Assembly: GCA_018819305.1 (NCBI GenBank)
Contig: JAHJQO010000054.1
Span: forward strand, 1-42,602
DNA: 42,602 nucleotides
Direction: 5' to 3'
Source: Nanobdellota archaeon
GTDB taxonomy: Archaea > Nanobdellota > Nanobdellia > Woesearchaeales > SM23-78
Shown here: positions 9,959 to 19,365 of the stretch, one piece after another
How the letters are laid out: each line of letters starts with the position of its first letter
Numbering within the stretch: position 1 is the stretch's first letter
Translations under genes and position numbers: made by a program
The notes under the pieces: generated by a model
What the model was told of the DNA's origin: nothing
What the model saw: the letters and a program-made list of their open reading frames with translations, nothing else
Database searches by the model: none

Positions 9959-11056
9959 ATGGTAGACGTAGAAGTTATTAAGGAAGGAGAACCAGTCAAG
10001 GAAACAAAAAAGCCTTTGGCTAAGCCTGCTGCTGCTAAAAACAAAGGCAGACAAGGTGTTCCTGATAATAAGAAAAAACTTGTCAAGAGAATGGTTGATC
10101 TTATTGACAAAAATTCTATTGTTGGAGTTGTTAATATGAGGGGTCTTCCTTCAAAACAGCTTACTAACATGAGGTCTCAGTTAAGGGCAAATGTTACATT
10201 AGTAATGGTCAAAAAGAGATTCATAAAGCTTGCTTTAGAAGCCAGCAAAAAACCCGGTATAAAAAAACTTGAAGAATATGTCAAGGGAATGCCTGCATTG
10301 CTTTTTACTGATCAGAATCCTTTTGCTTTATACAAATTAATTAAAAAGAATAAGTCTACTGCGTCTATTAAAGGCGGCCAGACAGCGCCTAATGATATTA
10401 TTGTGCCTGCAGGTCCAACTGGGTTTAGCCCTGGCCCTGTTATTGGAGAGCTTGGAAGCTTTAAGATAAAAGCAGGTATTGATGCTGGAAAAGTTGTTAT
10501 TAAAGAGGATTCTCTTGTTGCTCATGAAGGCGATGAAGTAAGTACGAAATTAGCAGGACTGCTCACAAGACTTGGTATCGAGCCTATGGAGATTGGACTG
10601 AATGTGCTTGCTGTTTTTGAAAACGGAGAAATCCTGGATAAAAAAATACTTGATATTGATGAAGAAGAATATATTAATAACATTAAGAGCGCTGCAAGCG
10701 AATCTTTCAACCTTGCAATGTTCATCGCACTGCCAATTAAAGACACAATTGAATTATTGCTAAGCAAAGCTCACTCAGAAGCAAGAGCTGTTGCAAAAGA
10801 AGCAAATATTATGACAAGTGATAATGTTGGCGAAGTGTTGGCTAAGGCAGAAGCTCAGGCAAATGCTTTGAAAGCAAAGGTTCCTGATGCACCGGCTGTA
10901 GCAAAAGAAGAGAAAAAAGAAGAAGTTAAAGAAGAAAAGCAGACAGAAGAAAAGAAAGAAGAGCCGAAGGCAGAGTCTAAAGCTGAAGAAAAAAAAGAAG
11001 AAGTTAAAGAAGAGAAAAAGGAAACCCAATCAGTGAGTGGGGAGACAAAAAAATGA
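9959..11056 (+). CDS. rplP0: 50S ribosomal protein L10 / acidic stalk protein P0, without the usual C-terminal GLxxLF peptide
   Basis: N-terminal NSIVGVVNMRGLPSKQLTNMRSQLR, PAGPTGFSPGPVIGEL; directly downstream of L1; K/E-rich C-terminus ends ETQSVSGETKK. Confidence 0.94.
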   Translation: MVDVEVIKEGEPVKETKKPLAKPAAAKNKGRQGVPDNKKKLVKRMVDLIDKNSIVGVVNMRGLPSKQLTNMRSQLRANVTLVMVKKRFIKLALEASKKPGIKKLEEYVKGMPALLFTDQNPFALYKLIKKNKSTASIKGGQTAPNDIIVPAGPTGFSPGPVIGELGSFKIKAGIDAGKVVIKEDSLVAHEGDEVSTKLAGLLTRLGIEPMEIGLNVLAVFENGEILDKKILDIDEEEYINNIKSAASESFNLAMFIALPIKDTIELLLSKAHSEARAVAKEANIMTSDNVGEVLAKAEAQANALKAKVPDAPAVAKEEKKEEVKEEKQTEEKKEEPKAESKAEEKKEEVKEEKKETQSVSGETKK

Positions 11057-11412
11057 ATCCAGAAAGATTAGAGGAAATTATTAAACCCTTAGAAGACCTC
11101 TTTGTAGAACTTGACTTTATTCCTTATGGAGAACCAATAGCTGAAAAATCAGCGCGTGTGGCTTCTTTTAGGAGAAAAGATGGATTAATTGTTGACTATG
11201 CATTGCAAGTGATAAAAGATGAGGATAAAGGAGATGCTTCAGACAGTGAAATAAACCTAAGTGCTAGTTTGTATGTGAATGAAAGCACACGTTCTCTTGT
11301 TAAGAACACTCATAGGCATGGTAATTATCCTGTAACTGATATTGTTAATCATATGATTGAAGAGGAGATAGAGCCCGAACTTAAATTATATTTGTTAGGA
11401 TATATTGACTAA
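11053..11412 (+). CDS. Hypothetical protein inside the stalk operon, translationally overlapping L10
   Basis: ATGA overlap at 11053-11056; MNPERLEEIIKPLEDLFVELDFIPYGEPIAEKSARVASFRRKDG...; no family recognised. Confidence 0.8.
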   Translation: MNPERLEEIIKPLEDLFVELDFIPYGEPIAEKSARVASFRRKDGLIVDYALQVIKDEDKGDASDSEINLSASLYVNESTRSLVKNTHRHGNYPVTDIVNHMIEEEIEPELKLYLLGYID

Positions 11413-11442
11413 TCACTTAAAACATAAAAAAATTATACAAAG

Positions 11443-11458
11443 CGCCCAAAAACGGGCG
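11443..11458 (+). promoter_or_regulatory. Hairpin CGCCC-aaaaac-GGGCG just upstream of the P1 ribosome-binding site
   Basis: Perfect 5-bp GC stem followed by GGAGGAG and the P1 ATG. Confidence 0.5.
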
Positions 11459-11475
11459 AATAAGGAGGAGTAAAA

Positions 11476-11775
11476 ATGGAATATGTATATGCGGCAATGC
11501 TTTTACACAAAGCAGGACAAAAAGTTGATGAAGGTTCAGTAAAAAAAGTCTTGGAAGCAGCAGGCGTCAAGCCTGATGATGCAAGAATCAAGGCTTTGGT
11601 CGCTGCACTTGAAGGCGTTAACATAGAAGAGGCTATTAAGACAGCAGCAATGGCTGCACCTGTAGCAGCTGCTCCAGCAGCACCTGCAGGAGAAGCTAAA
11701 AAAGAAGCCAAACCTAAAGTAGAGGAACCTTCAACAGAAGCAGCAGCAGCTGGACTGGGCGCTCTGTTCGGATAA
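11476..11775 (+). CDS. rpl12p: 50S ribosomal protein P1 (archaeal L12)
   Basis: [14 protein letters not shown]...; Ala-rich hinge; C-terminal GLGALFG. Confidence 0.96.
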   Translation: MEYVYAAMLLHKAGQKVDEGSVKKVLEAAGVKPDDARIKALVAALEGVNIEEAIKTAAMAAPVAAAPAAPAGEAKKEAKPKVEEPSTEAAAAGLGALFG

Positions 11776-11824
11776 ATAAATTATTTAATTTTTTTTTAAC
11801 TTAAAATGTTTTTCCGAACTATAA

Positions 11825-12739
11825 ATGAATTTGTGGAATGTTACAATGCTAGAAGAATCAGAAGTGAAAAGACTTTTGGATGAGTTGAAAACTAAAGAGA
11901 ACGAAGTTCTTGAGTTTAGAAAAAAACTTAATTCTATTACTAAGCAGAAAGAAGGCTTGTTTAAGAGAAGAGACGGCCTTGGCAGAGAAATTAAGTCAAG
12001 GATTAATGAGCTGACTGATTCTAAGCAAAAAAGAAATGTCCTTACCAAGGATGTTCGCGAGAAGAAAAAGCAGAGAGATATTTTTAATGCTGCAGTTAAC
12101 AAAGAAGTTGCTCTTATTAAGAAACTAAAGGATGAGTTTGCTGAGATAAAAAGTAAAATGGGCATTAAGAATGATCCTTTTGAGCTTAAAAAACAAATTG
12201 ATGCCATGGAATTCAAAATGCAGACAGAACCTATGAGCTTTAAAAAAGAGCAGGAGTTCATGAAGACAATTAAGGATCTGAAAAAGAAATACAATGAAGT
12301 CAAAGTTCTTGTTGAAAAAAACAAAGAGATAAGGCAGAAGTCCAAAGAGATTGACGAGCTTAAGAAAAAAGCCAATGCTATTCATAAAGAAGTCCAGGAA
12401 GAGGCTAAGCAGAGCCAGGAACATCATGAACAACTCATTGAGAAGTACAAAGGTATTGATGAGTTCAGAAAAGATGAGACTGAGATTAAAGAGGCTTTTG
12501 AGAAATATAAGACTGAGTTTAATGAAGCAAGCAATGAGATTAAAGTCAAGCTTGAAGAATTGAGAGTTGTCAAGAAGAAGCTTGAAGAGAACAAGGTTGA
12601 GTTTGAGGAGAGCGTCAAGGAATTTGAAAAGAAAAGCCTTTCTGACAAGAAAAAAGAAATTGATGAAAAGATGAAGACAGGCATGAAACTCACCACCGAA
12701 GACCTTCTTGTGCTGCAGAGATTAGAACAGAGAAGATAA
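11825..12739 (+). CDS. Archaeal coiled-coil protein, COG1340-like
   Basis: Long heptad K/E-rich protein with LFKRRDGLGREIKSRINEL and LTTEDLLVLQ C-terminus. Confidence 0.75.
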   Translation: MNLWNVTMLEESEVKRLLDELKTKENEVLEFRKKLNSITKQKEGLFKRRDGLGREIKSRINELTDSKQKRNVLTKDVREKKKQRDIFNAAVNKEVALIKKLKDEFAEIKSKMGIKNDPFELKKQIDAMEFKMQTEPMSFKKEQEFMKTIKDLKKKYNEVKVLVEKNKEIRQKSKEIDELKKKANAIHKEVQEEAKQSQEHHEQLIEKYKGIDEFRKDETEIKEAFEKYKTEFNEASNEIKVKLEELRVVKKKLEENKVEFEESVKEFEKKSLSDKKKEIDEKMKTGMKLTTEDLLVLQRLEQRR

Positions 12740-12747
12740 AATATTTT

Positions 12748-13263
12748 TTATTCTTGCATTTGACTTAATTGTTTTTGTTCCAGTCCTAGTTTTCTAACTA
12801 TTCTGTCCAGATGGTCATAGCTTTTTCCAAATCCATATATTTCTCTTTGAGGATAATTGTTATTAATTGCATAGGGCACGAGTTTTTCAAAAAATTCTCT
12901 TCTTTGCAGTATATAATCTTTTTTTATTTCCTTCGGTACTAGTATTAATTCTCTTTTTAGTGATGTTGGACATTGTTCTGTGATTTCTAAATTCTGTGTT
13001 CTAAAGGCTTCATAGAATTCATGGAACATCCAGTATGGCTGGAATTTCTTATCTACAGTGTCTGCTACTCCTGCAAGATATCCGTCTTGTTCTTTTCCTG
13101 TAGTTAGCATAGTGGCAAACTTTGGCAGTCTTGGTTCTTCTGATTGTGAGACTTCAAAATACTTGAATCGTTCGCCTCCTAATTCTACTGTGAATTGAGG
13201 ATATCCTTTTTCTAGGAAATATTCTCTTACATTTTCTATTGTTGCTAAATCAACTAATTTCAT
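12748..13263 (-). CDS. Hypothetical protein
   Basis: 171-aa ORF with normal composition, convergent with the COG1340-like gene. Confidence 0.65.
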   Translation of the reverse strand: MKLVDLATIENVREYFLEKGYPQFTVELGGERFKYFEVSQSEEPRLPKFATMLTTGKEQDGYLAGVADTVDKKFQPYWMFHEFYEAFRTQNLEITEQCPTSLKRELILVPKEIKKDYILQRREFFEKLVPYAINNNYPQREIYGFGKSYDHLDRIVRKLGLEQKQLSQMQE

Positions 13264-13347
13264 ACTACTGTGAAGTGGTTACATCAGTTATATGTTTTTT
13301 GGTTTTCATGCATTAAATTTAAAAAACACTCTTCTTTCTGATATTGT

Positions 13348-14103
13348 ATGACATTATATATGATAGGAATCGGGCTTTGGGATGAGACAGACATAACTGT
13401 CAAAGGCCTGGAAGCAGTTGAGCAGTGCGACAAAGTTTTTCTTGAGAGTTATACTTCTAAGCTTGGTGTTGATGTTAAAGAGCTTGAAGAGTTCTATGGC
13501 AAGAAGATTATTCTTGCTAATCGTGATTTAGTAGAAAAGAATGCTGACGAAATACTTAATCCTGCAAAGACAAAGAACGTCGCGCTCTTAGTGATTGGAG
13601 ACGTGTTTGGTGCGACCACACATACAGATATTTATCTAAGAGCAAAAGAAAAAGATATTGAAGTGATTGTTATCAACAACGCATCTATACTAAATGCTGT
13701 CGGAATCGTTGGCTTGGAATTATATAAATATGGCAAGACAACAAGCATTCCATATCACAATGAAAATGTAGAGACACCTTACGATTTTATCAAGCAGAAC
13801 AAAGCTGCTAAAATGCATACACTCTGTCTTCTTGACATTGATTCTGAGAGTGATAAGTACATGACTGTCAAAGAAGCAATTGAATATCTTTTGAGAGTTG
13901 AAGATAAAAGAAATGAGAAAATATTTACAAAAGACACAAAATGCATTGGTGTTGCAAGATTAGGCAGTCCTGAGCCAAAGATTGTCTATGCAACAGCAGG
14001 AGAGCTTCTCAAAGTCGACTTTGGAGAGCCACTGTATTCATTGATTGTTCCTTCTGAGCTTCATTTTATGGAAGAAGATGCTTTGAAGAGATGGGTTGAT
14101 TGA
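13348..14103 (+). CDS. dphB: Diphthine synthase
   Basis: MTLYMIGIGLWDETDITVKGLEAV, VIGDVFGATTHTD, SILNAVGIVGLELYKYGKTTSIP. Likely leaderless. Confidence 0.95.
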   Translation: MTLYMIGIGLWDETDITVKGLEAVEQCDKVFLESYTSKLGVDVKELEEFYGKKIILANRDLVEKNADEILNPAKTKNVALLVIGDVFGATTHTDIYLRAKEKDIEVIVINNASILNAVGIVGLELYKYGKTTSIPYHNENVETPYDFIKQNKAAKMHTLCLLDIDSESDKYMTVKEAIEYLLRVEDKRNEKIFTKDTKCIGVARLGSPEPKIVYATAGELLKVDFGEPLYSLIVPSELHFMEEDALKRWVD

Positions 14104-14548
14104 TATGAATAAAAGAGAAGTAATTGAGAAAATTAAAGAACAAATTCTAGAAGCAAATAACTCCAATGATTTCTCAAAGATTAATTCTGATTTAACTAAG
14201 AAAAGGCTTAACTGGCTTGAAAATAACCTGGGAGATGTTGATGAACCTTCTATTGTTAAGAAAGCCTACTTTCTTCTTATTAAGAAAATGGAAATTGATT
14301 TATCTGAAGTGCCTATTATTTTCGAAGATGAAAAGAAAATAACCTATAGGTCATATAATTGGTGTCCTGTTCTCGAAGCATGCAAGGAATTGGGTTTGGA
14401 CACGCGAGAAATATGCAAAAAAGGATGGGAGAATTCAGTGAATGAGTTTGTTAAAAAGATACATCCAAAGCTTACATTTTCAAGAAAATACAATACCCTT
14501 AGACCGCATGGCAAATTCTGCGAAGAAACAATAGAATTAATTGAGTGA
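14096..14548 (+). CDS. Hypothetical Cys-containing protein (possibly related to L-2-amino-thiazoline-4-carboxylate hydrolase-like proteins)
   Basis: SYNWCPVLEACKELGLDTREICKKGWE ... SRKYNTLRPHGKFCEETIELIE; overlaps dphB by 8 nt. Confidence 0.55.
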   Translation: MIDMNKREVIEKIKEQILEANNSNDFSKINSDLTKKRLNWLENNLGDVDEPSIVKKAYFLLIKKMEIDLSEVPIIFEDEKKITYRSYNWCPVLEACKELGLDTREICKKGWENSVNEFVKKIHPKLTFSRKYNTLRPHGKFCEETIELIE

Positions 14549-14585
14549 TTTGAAAAAAATAAAATAATTTAAACCTTCTTCACGA

Positions 14586-14642
14586 ATTGTTCCTTCTGAG
14601 CTTCATTTTGTTGAAGAGGATGCTTTGGAGGAGTGGAAATAA
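14586..14642 (+). pseudogene. Remnant of a second diphthine synthase 3' end
   Basis: Encodes IVPSELHFVEEDALEEWK* versus dphB C-terminus IVPSELHFMEEDALKRWVD*. Confidence 0.8.
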
Positions 14643-14731
14643 AAAAAATTTAATTAATGCATCTTAAGGCTCTATTTGATTTACGCGCAAGTTTGTATTC
14701 TTTTTCTAAAAGAAGATAGGCAATTTTTTAT

Positions 14732-15700
14732 TTAATGTATGAAAGGTAAAGGTCTTACTTTTTCTAGATCTTCTCCTATTTGTAAAACATTAATTTCTAT
14801 GCATTCTTCTTTAAACAATTCCTTTATTTTTTCCACATTATCTCTAAGTTCTCCTTCTTCTTTGTGGAAAAGCTGAATTATACAATTTGGCTTTTGTAAG
14901 TTAAAAATCAATGAATTTGTATCTTTAGAATTTTTAGCAAAGTATTTTATTTTTTCCTTATTTTTTTTAGAGAAATTTCTAAAATCAATAAGTATTAGGG
15001 TAAAAAAATAACCTAGTGAAGACATATTAAATTGAATTCTGTTTCCGAAAATGATTTTTTCTTTTTTTAGTTTTTTTAACCTGTACAAAGCAAGCACGCT
15101 TGAGATTTTTGATTTTATTGCAATGTCGATTAGTTTTGTTCTCCCGTTTTCAGATAGAATTTTTAAAATTTTTAAATCTGTTTTATCTAGTTTTATCTCA
15201 TTTTTTGAATCTGAAGAAATTATTTCATAATCTTCTTTATTTATATCATAGAAGAATTTTAAAGGATACAGTTCAATAAATTGAGGTTTTATGAGAATAT
15301 AGTCAATGATAAACTGGTTTTCGTTCTCAAAAAGTTTAGAAATAAATTCATTAAGTTCTTTCTCGTCTTTGAATATGCAATTTAAGTATAAATCATATTT
15401 TCCGTAAACTTTTCCATAAGACATACAATTTTTACTTTTATTTAAGTCTTTTGAAAAATCTTCTGCCATTTTCGATTTTTCAAATTTCAAGAGTAAAATT
15501 ATGAAGACATCATAACCCAATTTACTCCAATCAAAAACAGGGGAAAATTTTCTTATTAGTCCTTCTTTCAGATATTTATTTATTCTATATCCAACTTGGT
15601 CTCTTGAAAGTTTTGTATTTTTTGCTATTTTAGACAGGGGTTCATCATAGTTATGATACAAATAACTCAATAATTTATAATCTGTCTCTTTTAAGTTCAT
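14732..15700 (-). CDS. Tandem Lrp/AsnC-type transcriptional regulator
   Basis: Two wHTH units (ETDYKLLSYLYHNYDEPLSKIAKNTKLSRDQVGYRINKY and KTDLKILKILSENGRTKLIDIAIKSKISSVLALYRLKKL), each followed by an effector-like domain. Confidence 0.85.
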   Translation of the reverse strand: MNLKETDYKLLSYLYHNYDEPLSKIAKNTKLSRDQVGYRINKYLKEGLIRKFSPVFDWSKLGYDVFIILLLKFEKSKMAEDFSKDLNKSKNCMSYGKVYGKYDLYLNCIFKDEKELNEFISKLFENENQFIIDYILIKPQFIELYPLKFFYDINKEDYEIISSDSKNEIKLDKTDLKILKILSENGRTKLIDIAIKSKISSVLALYRLKKLKKEKIIFGNRIQFNMSSLGYFFTLILIDFRNFSKKNKEKIKYFAKNSKDTNSLIFNLQKPNCIIQLFHKEEGELRDNVEKIKELFKEECIEINVLQIGEDLEKVRPLPFIH

Positions 15701-15808
15701 AAAATAGTTAAAATCCCTATATATTTAAATATTTCTATTATTCTTTTAACTTTTTCAAAGTTTTTGAAGGAAATATTTAGATAGTTGTTGATATTTTCCA
15801 TTACAGGG

Positions 15809-16108
15809 ATGCATAAAATGAAATACAAAATAAATGAAATAACACCAGAACCAATGAGATGTGCTGCTGTTGCTTGTCCTGCAATTTATCAGGGAGTGAG
15901 GGAAACAACTCCTGAAGAAATGAGATGTGCTGCTGCTGCTTGTCCTTCTGCTTATGAAGCCACAATAGGAGGAAAAGATGTATATTTGATAGTTGGAAAA
16001 GTTATTAATGTATCTGAAGTTGGATTTGGAGAACTCGAGAAGAAAATTGGAGAAGGTGAAACTTTAATTGAAGTTCCCAGAGCATTGATTGATGATCGAG
16101 AAAAATAA
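15809..16108 (+). CDS. Small protein with duplicated MRCAAxACPxxY motif
   Basis: TPEPMRCAAVACPAIYQ and TPEEMRCAAAACPSAYE, 22 codons apart. ORF track begins at TTG 15785; ATG at 15809 or 15818 is more likely. Confidence 0.75.
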   Translation: MHKMKYKINEITPEPMRCAAVACPAIYQGVRETTPEEMRCAAAACPSAYEATIGGKDVYLIVGKVINVSEVGFGELEKKIGEGETLIEVPRALIDDREK

Positions 16109-16691
16109 TTTTTCTAAAATGCCAAATTTCGCAGAAAAATTAGATGACTACTTTATTAGAAATTTAGCGTATTTTAATTATAGAAAGTATGTTGATGAGA
16201 TGAACTTGCAGGGTGATGAAAGAATTCTTGAAATTGGTTGTGGTGGTGGAAATTTATCAAGATTCTTAGCTAAAGAATTATCTTTAGGAGAATTAGTTTG
16301 TATTGACAGTTCTAAATATTGGGTTGACAAAGCAAGTAATAGATTAAGAAATATTGAATTTAGAGTTGAAGATGTTTTAGATTTCAAAGGAAAAAACTAT
16401 TATGATGTTATAGTGATTCATTATGTTTTGCATGATATTGTTGAAAAAGAAAATGTTGTTGATATTTTGAGAAATAGTCTAAAAAAAGAAGGATTAGTTC
16501 ATATTAGAGAACCAACAAGAAAAAAGCATGGAATAGATTCTGAGAACATAAGATTGTTAATGATTAAAAAGGGATTTTTAGAAAAAAAATCAAGAGAAGA
16601 TTACTCTTTTCCAATAAAAGGGAAAGTTTATGAAGGAATATTTAAAAAAGTGCCTCATAAATTTCGAAGCGAAGCTCTAGATGTTCATTAG
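16092..16691 (+). CDS. Class I SAM-dependent methyltransferase
   Basis: ERILEIGCGGGNLSRFLA motif I, LVCIDSS, YYDVIVIHYVLHDI; overlaps the preceding small ORF. Confidence 0.85.
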   Translation: MIEKNNFSKMPNFAEKLDDYFIRNLAYFNYRKYVDEMNLQGDERILEIGCGGGNLSRFLAKELSLGELVCIDSSKYWVDKASNRLRNIEFRVEDVLDFKGKNYYDVIVIHYVLHDIVEKENVVDILRNSLKKEGLVHIREPTRKKHGIDSENIRLLMIKKGFLEKKSREDYSFPIKGKVYEGIFKKVPHKFRSEALDVH

Positions 16692-16787
16692 GACTAGCGC
16701 GCGGCTAAAATAAAAAAGGAAAACTTTAACTAAATTCGATTTAATCAATGTTATGCGCTCCCGAGATGTTTTTTTATCGAAGGACGA

Positions 16788-16801
16788 GGCTCGTTAGAGC
16801 C
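16788..16801. other. GC-rich hairpin GGCTC-gtta-GAGCC in the 16692-16875 intergenic gap
   Basis: Perfect 5-bp stem in otherwise AT-rich noncoding sequence. Confidence 0.35.
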
Positions 16802-16875
16802 AAAGAGTTTTGCCTTTAATTGATGATTTTTTTATGAAAATGACGCGTGATTGTGTATAAGAAAAATAAAAAATT

Positions 16876-17637
16876 TTAACCCTTTTTCTTATTAAGCTTC
16901 ATCCCTACAGCTTCAAATGCTCTCAGCACTTCGACTGGCAGTGCAAAGATTATTGTATTGCTCTGGTCGCTACTGAGGTCATTGATTGTTTGAAGAGTTC
17001 TGAGATGTAGTGCGCCTGGTGCTGCTGACAATGTATTGGCAGCCTTGGCCATGTTACTTGCAGCCATGACTTCTCCCTGGGCTTTGATGATAACAGCTCT
17101 TTTCTCTCTCTCAGCTTCTGCCTGCTTTCCAATGACTCTTTTCATCTCCTGAGGCAAAGTAATGTCTTTCAAATCTACATTATCAACTTTTATTCCCCAA
17201 GGGTCTGTTGCTTTGTCAACAATGAGTTGTATTTTTTTAGAAATCTCATCTCTCTCGCTTAGTAATTGGTCAAGCTCTACTTCTCCAACAATATTTCTCA
17301 TAGTTGTCTGAGCTATCTGGCTCACAGCCCATTGGAACTGCTCAACTTCAATAACAGCTTTTTTAGCTTCACTCACTTTATAATATATAACTGCATTAAT
17401 GCCGACTGTTATGTTGTCCTTTGTAATGCATTCCTGATCAGGCACATCAACTGCTTTGACTCTGATGTCAACTCTTTGCCAGCTGTGGATGACTGGCAGA
17501 ATCATTCTTAAGCCAGGCTTCATAACTCCGCTGAACTTTCCCAAAAGAAATCTGACTCCTCTCTCATACTCCTTAACAACCTTTAGACTACTCAAAATAA
17601 TTAGAACAATAACTCCTATAACCCAATAAAACCACAT
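16876..17637 (-). CDS. SPFH/stomatin-like membrane protein
   Basis: N-terminal TM then EYERGVRFLLGKF, GLRMILPVI, VPDQECITKDNITVGINAVIYYKV, AEAEREKRAVIIKAQGE. Confidence 0.93.
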   Translation of the reverse strand: MWFYWVIGVIVLIILSSLKVVKEYERGVRFLLGKFSGVMKPGLRMILPVIHSWQRVDIRVKAVDVPDQECITKDNITVGINAVIYYKVSEAKKAVIEVEQFQWAVSQIAQTTMRNIVGEVELDQLLSERDEISKKIQLIVDKATDPWGIKVDNVDLKDITLPQEMKRVIGKQAEAEREKRAVIIKAQGEVMAASNMAKAANTLSAAPGALHLRTLQTINDLSSDQSNTIIFALPVEVLRAFEAVGMKLNKKKG

Positions 17638-17742
17638 ATTAAACTCACCCCCTTATAGAAATAGGTCATTAAGAACTCTATTTAAAGGTTTCTTTTTTTC
17701 AGAATAAGTTTTTTAAACAAATTTGTTTTCGCTATTCATAAG

Positions 17743-18384
17743 ATGCAAGAGACTGAACTAATTCCAACTCAAAACGAAGTAAGAACTTGGTTGTTAACAA
17801 CTTTAAAACATAGTTTTCATGTTGAATATTTTCTGGATAAGTTAGGATTGGGAAGTAAGGACCCTGAAAGGCCGCATGACTTGGTTGGTTTTGGCAATAA
17901 ATTTGAATGGGATGTTATCAAAGGATTTGCCTTGGCATTAAGAGAGCCAAAAGTTGATTTTGAAAAATACATTTCTCCTTCAAGAGAACTGCACAGGCAA
18001 CAGTATCATCATCGAAAATGGAATAATCCTAATCCTGAGGATATTACAAAACCAATTCGGGGCGCTTCAAGAGAAGACATGTTTGTTGGCGCAGTTGATG
18101 CAACCTGTTCTTTGCTTGAAAACAGAAGCTATCAAGGAGGAAATCATGATTATGATGAAATCACCAGGCTTGCCAGTAAAAACCCACCGCACAGGACTCA
18201 CTGGATGCTTAAGATCATACCTGATATGCGAGAAATTAAACAGCCAGAACTTTTTTTAATTGACAATCTTGCTGATTTTCCTAACATCGGAGTTCCTGTT
18301 GATTTGTATAAAGCAATTAAATCCAGAACAGCAGAAACTCTTGAAATGCTTAAAAGAGATTATGATTATATAATTGTTGAGTGA
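17743..18384 (+). CDS. Hypothetical His-rich protein
   Basis: 213-aa ORF with ELHRQQYHHRKWNNPNPEDITKPIRG. Confidence 0.65.
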   Translation: MQETELIPTQNEVRTWLLTTLKHSFHVEYFLDKLGLGSKDPERPHDLVGFGNKFEWDVIKGFALALREPKVDFEKYISPSRELHRQQYHHRKWNNPNPEDITKPIRGASREDMFVGAVDATCSLLENRSYQGGNHDYDEITRLASKNPPHRTHWMLKIIPDMREIKQPELFLIDNLADFPNIGVPVDLYKAIKSRTAETLEMLKRDYDYIIVE

Positions 18385-18418
18385 GTTAATACTTTATTCT
18401 TGCTTTGTTTGAAAGAAA

Positions 18419-19234
18419 CTAACGATTTATAAGAAATGCATGGTCTAAATCACCAGCATATAAAGTTCCAAATCGATACTCACCAAATTGAATAAAGAAC
18501 ATGTGTCTGACTGCTACTTCAGGTCCTGCTTTTTTCTCTTCCTTTATATGTCCATTGAGAATCAATCTATGTGAAACTTCTACATATGAGAAATTTCGTT
18601 TAGATTGCTCATCAAAACTATAGACTTTATGTCTGTAATCTCCAATTAACTCATTTATTTTATCTACGTGAGATTCCAGATGATAAAGTCCCACTAAGAA
18701 TTCAATTGCATTTTCACAAGACTGTGCAAAACCATGCTTGGCATTAATTGCTGATTCTGCTGCTTCTTTTGAATATTCAACAAGATCATATTTTCCTTTT
18801 TCTGTTAAATCTTCAGTAACCAAAAAATAAATGCTATTAGGATTAGTTGATGAGGATAGTATTCCATCTTTTGCAGTGATAAAATAGTTTTTAGGCACAT
18901 TAAAACCAAATGCTTTCAAGTTTTTTTCACTTTGAATTATATCTGGAATATAATGTTCATTATCAATAACATAATAATCAAATTCAGGATATCTAATCCT
19001 GGTTTTAATCAAATAACCTTCACCAATGTCAGCTAATACCTGTCTTGTTCCTTGGTTAATGATTGGAAAATCATCTTTTTTAATAAATAGATTATTATCT
19101 GTATAAATATGGAGCGAATCTTTTTCGCATTCACCAGTGTCCAAGAGAAATTTGCGAAATAACTTCAAAGTAGCTTCATTTGTAGATGCGTTAACAATAT
19201 CATTAAGCTTGGAAATTGTTTTATTTGCCTGCAT
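18419..19234 (-). CDS. Hypothetical protein
   Basis: 271-aa ORF with normal composition. Confidence 0.65.
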   Translation of the reverse strand: MQANKTISKLNDIVNASTNEATLKLFRKFLLDTGECEKDSLHIYTDNNLFIKKDDFPIINQGTRQVLADIGEGYLIKTRIRYPEFDYYVIDNEHYIPDIIQSEKNLKAFGFNVPKNYFITAKDGILSSSTNPNSIYFLVTEDLTEKGKYDLVEYSKEAAESAINAKHGFAQSCENAIEFLVGLYHLESHVDKINELIGDYRHKVYSFDEQSKRNFSYVEVSHRLILNGHIKEEKKAGPEVAVRHMFFIQFGEYRFGTLYAGDLDHAFLINR

Positions 19235-19365
19235 TTTAGGGACCAGAAAGTAGAGAAACCTTATAAATCATTCTGAAATGAAGCTTATTTCAATAAGGAG
19301 CAACAGAAAAATATATAAACCTATTTTCGTAATATGCAATTATACGCGTAAAAAGAGGTGAATAT

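Noticed and set aside
11785-12375. 196-aa minus-strand ORF
   Set aside because: Antisense to the COG1340-like coiled-coil gene; Leu/Ser/Phe-rich translation is an artefact of K/E-rich codons.
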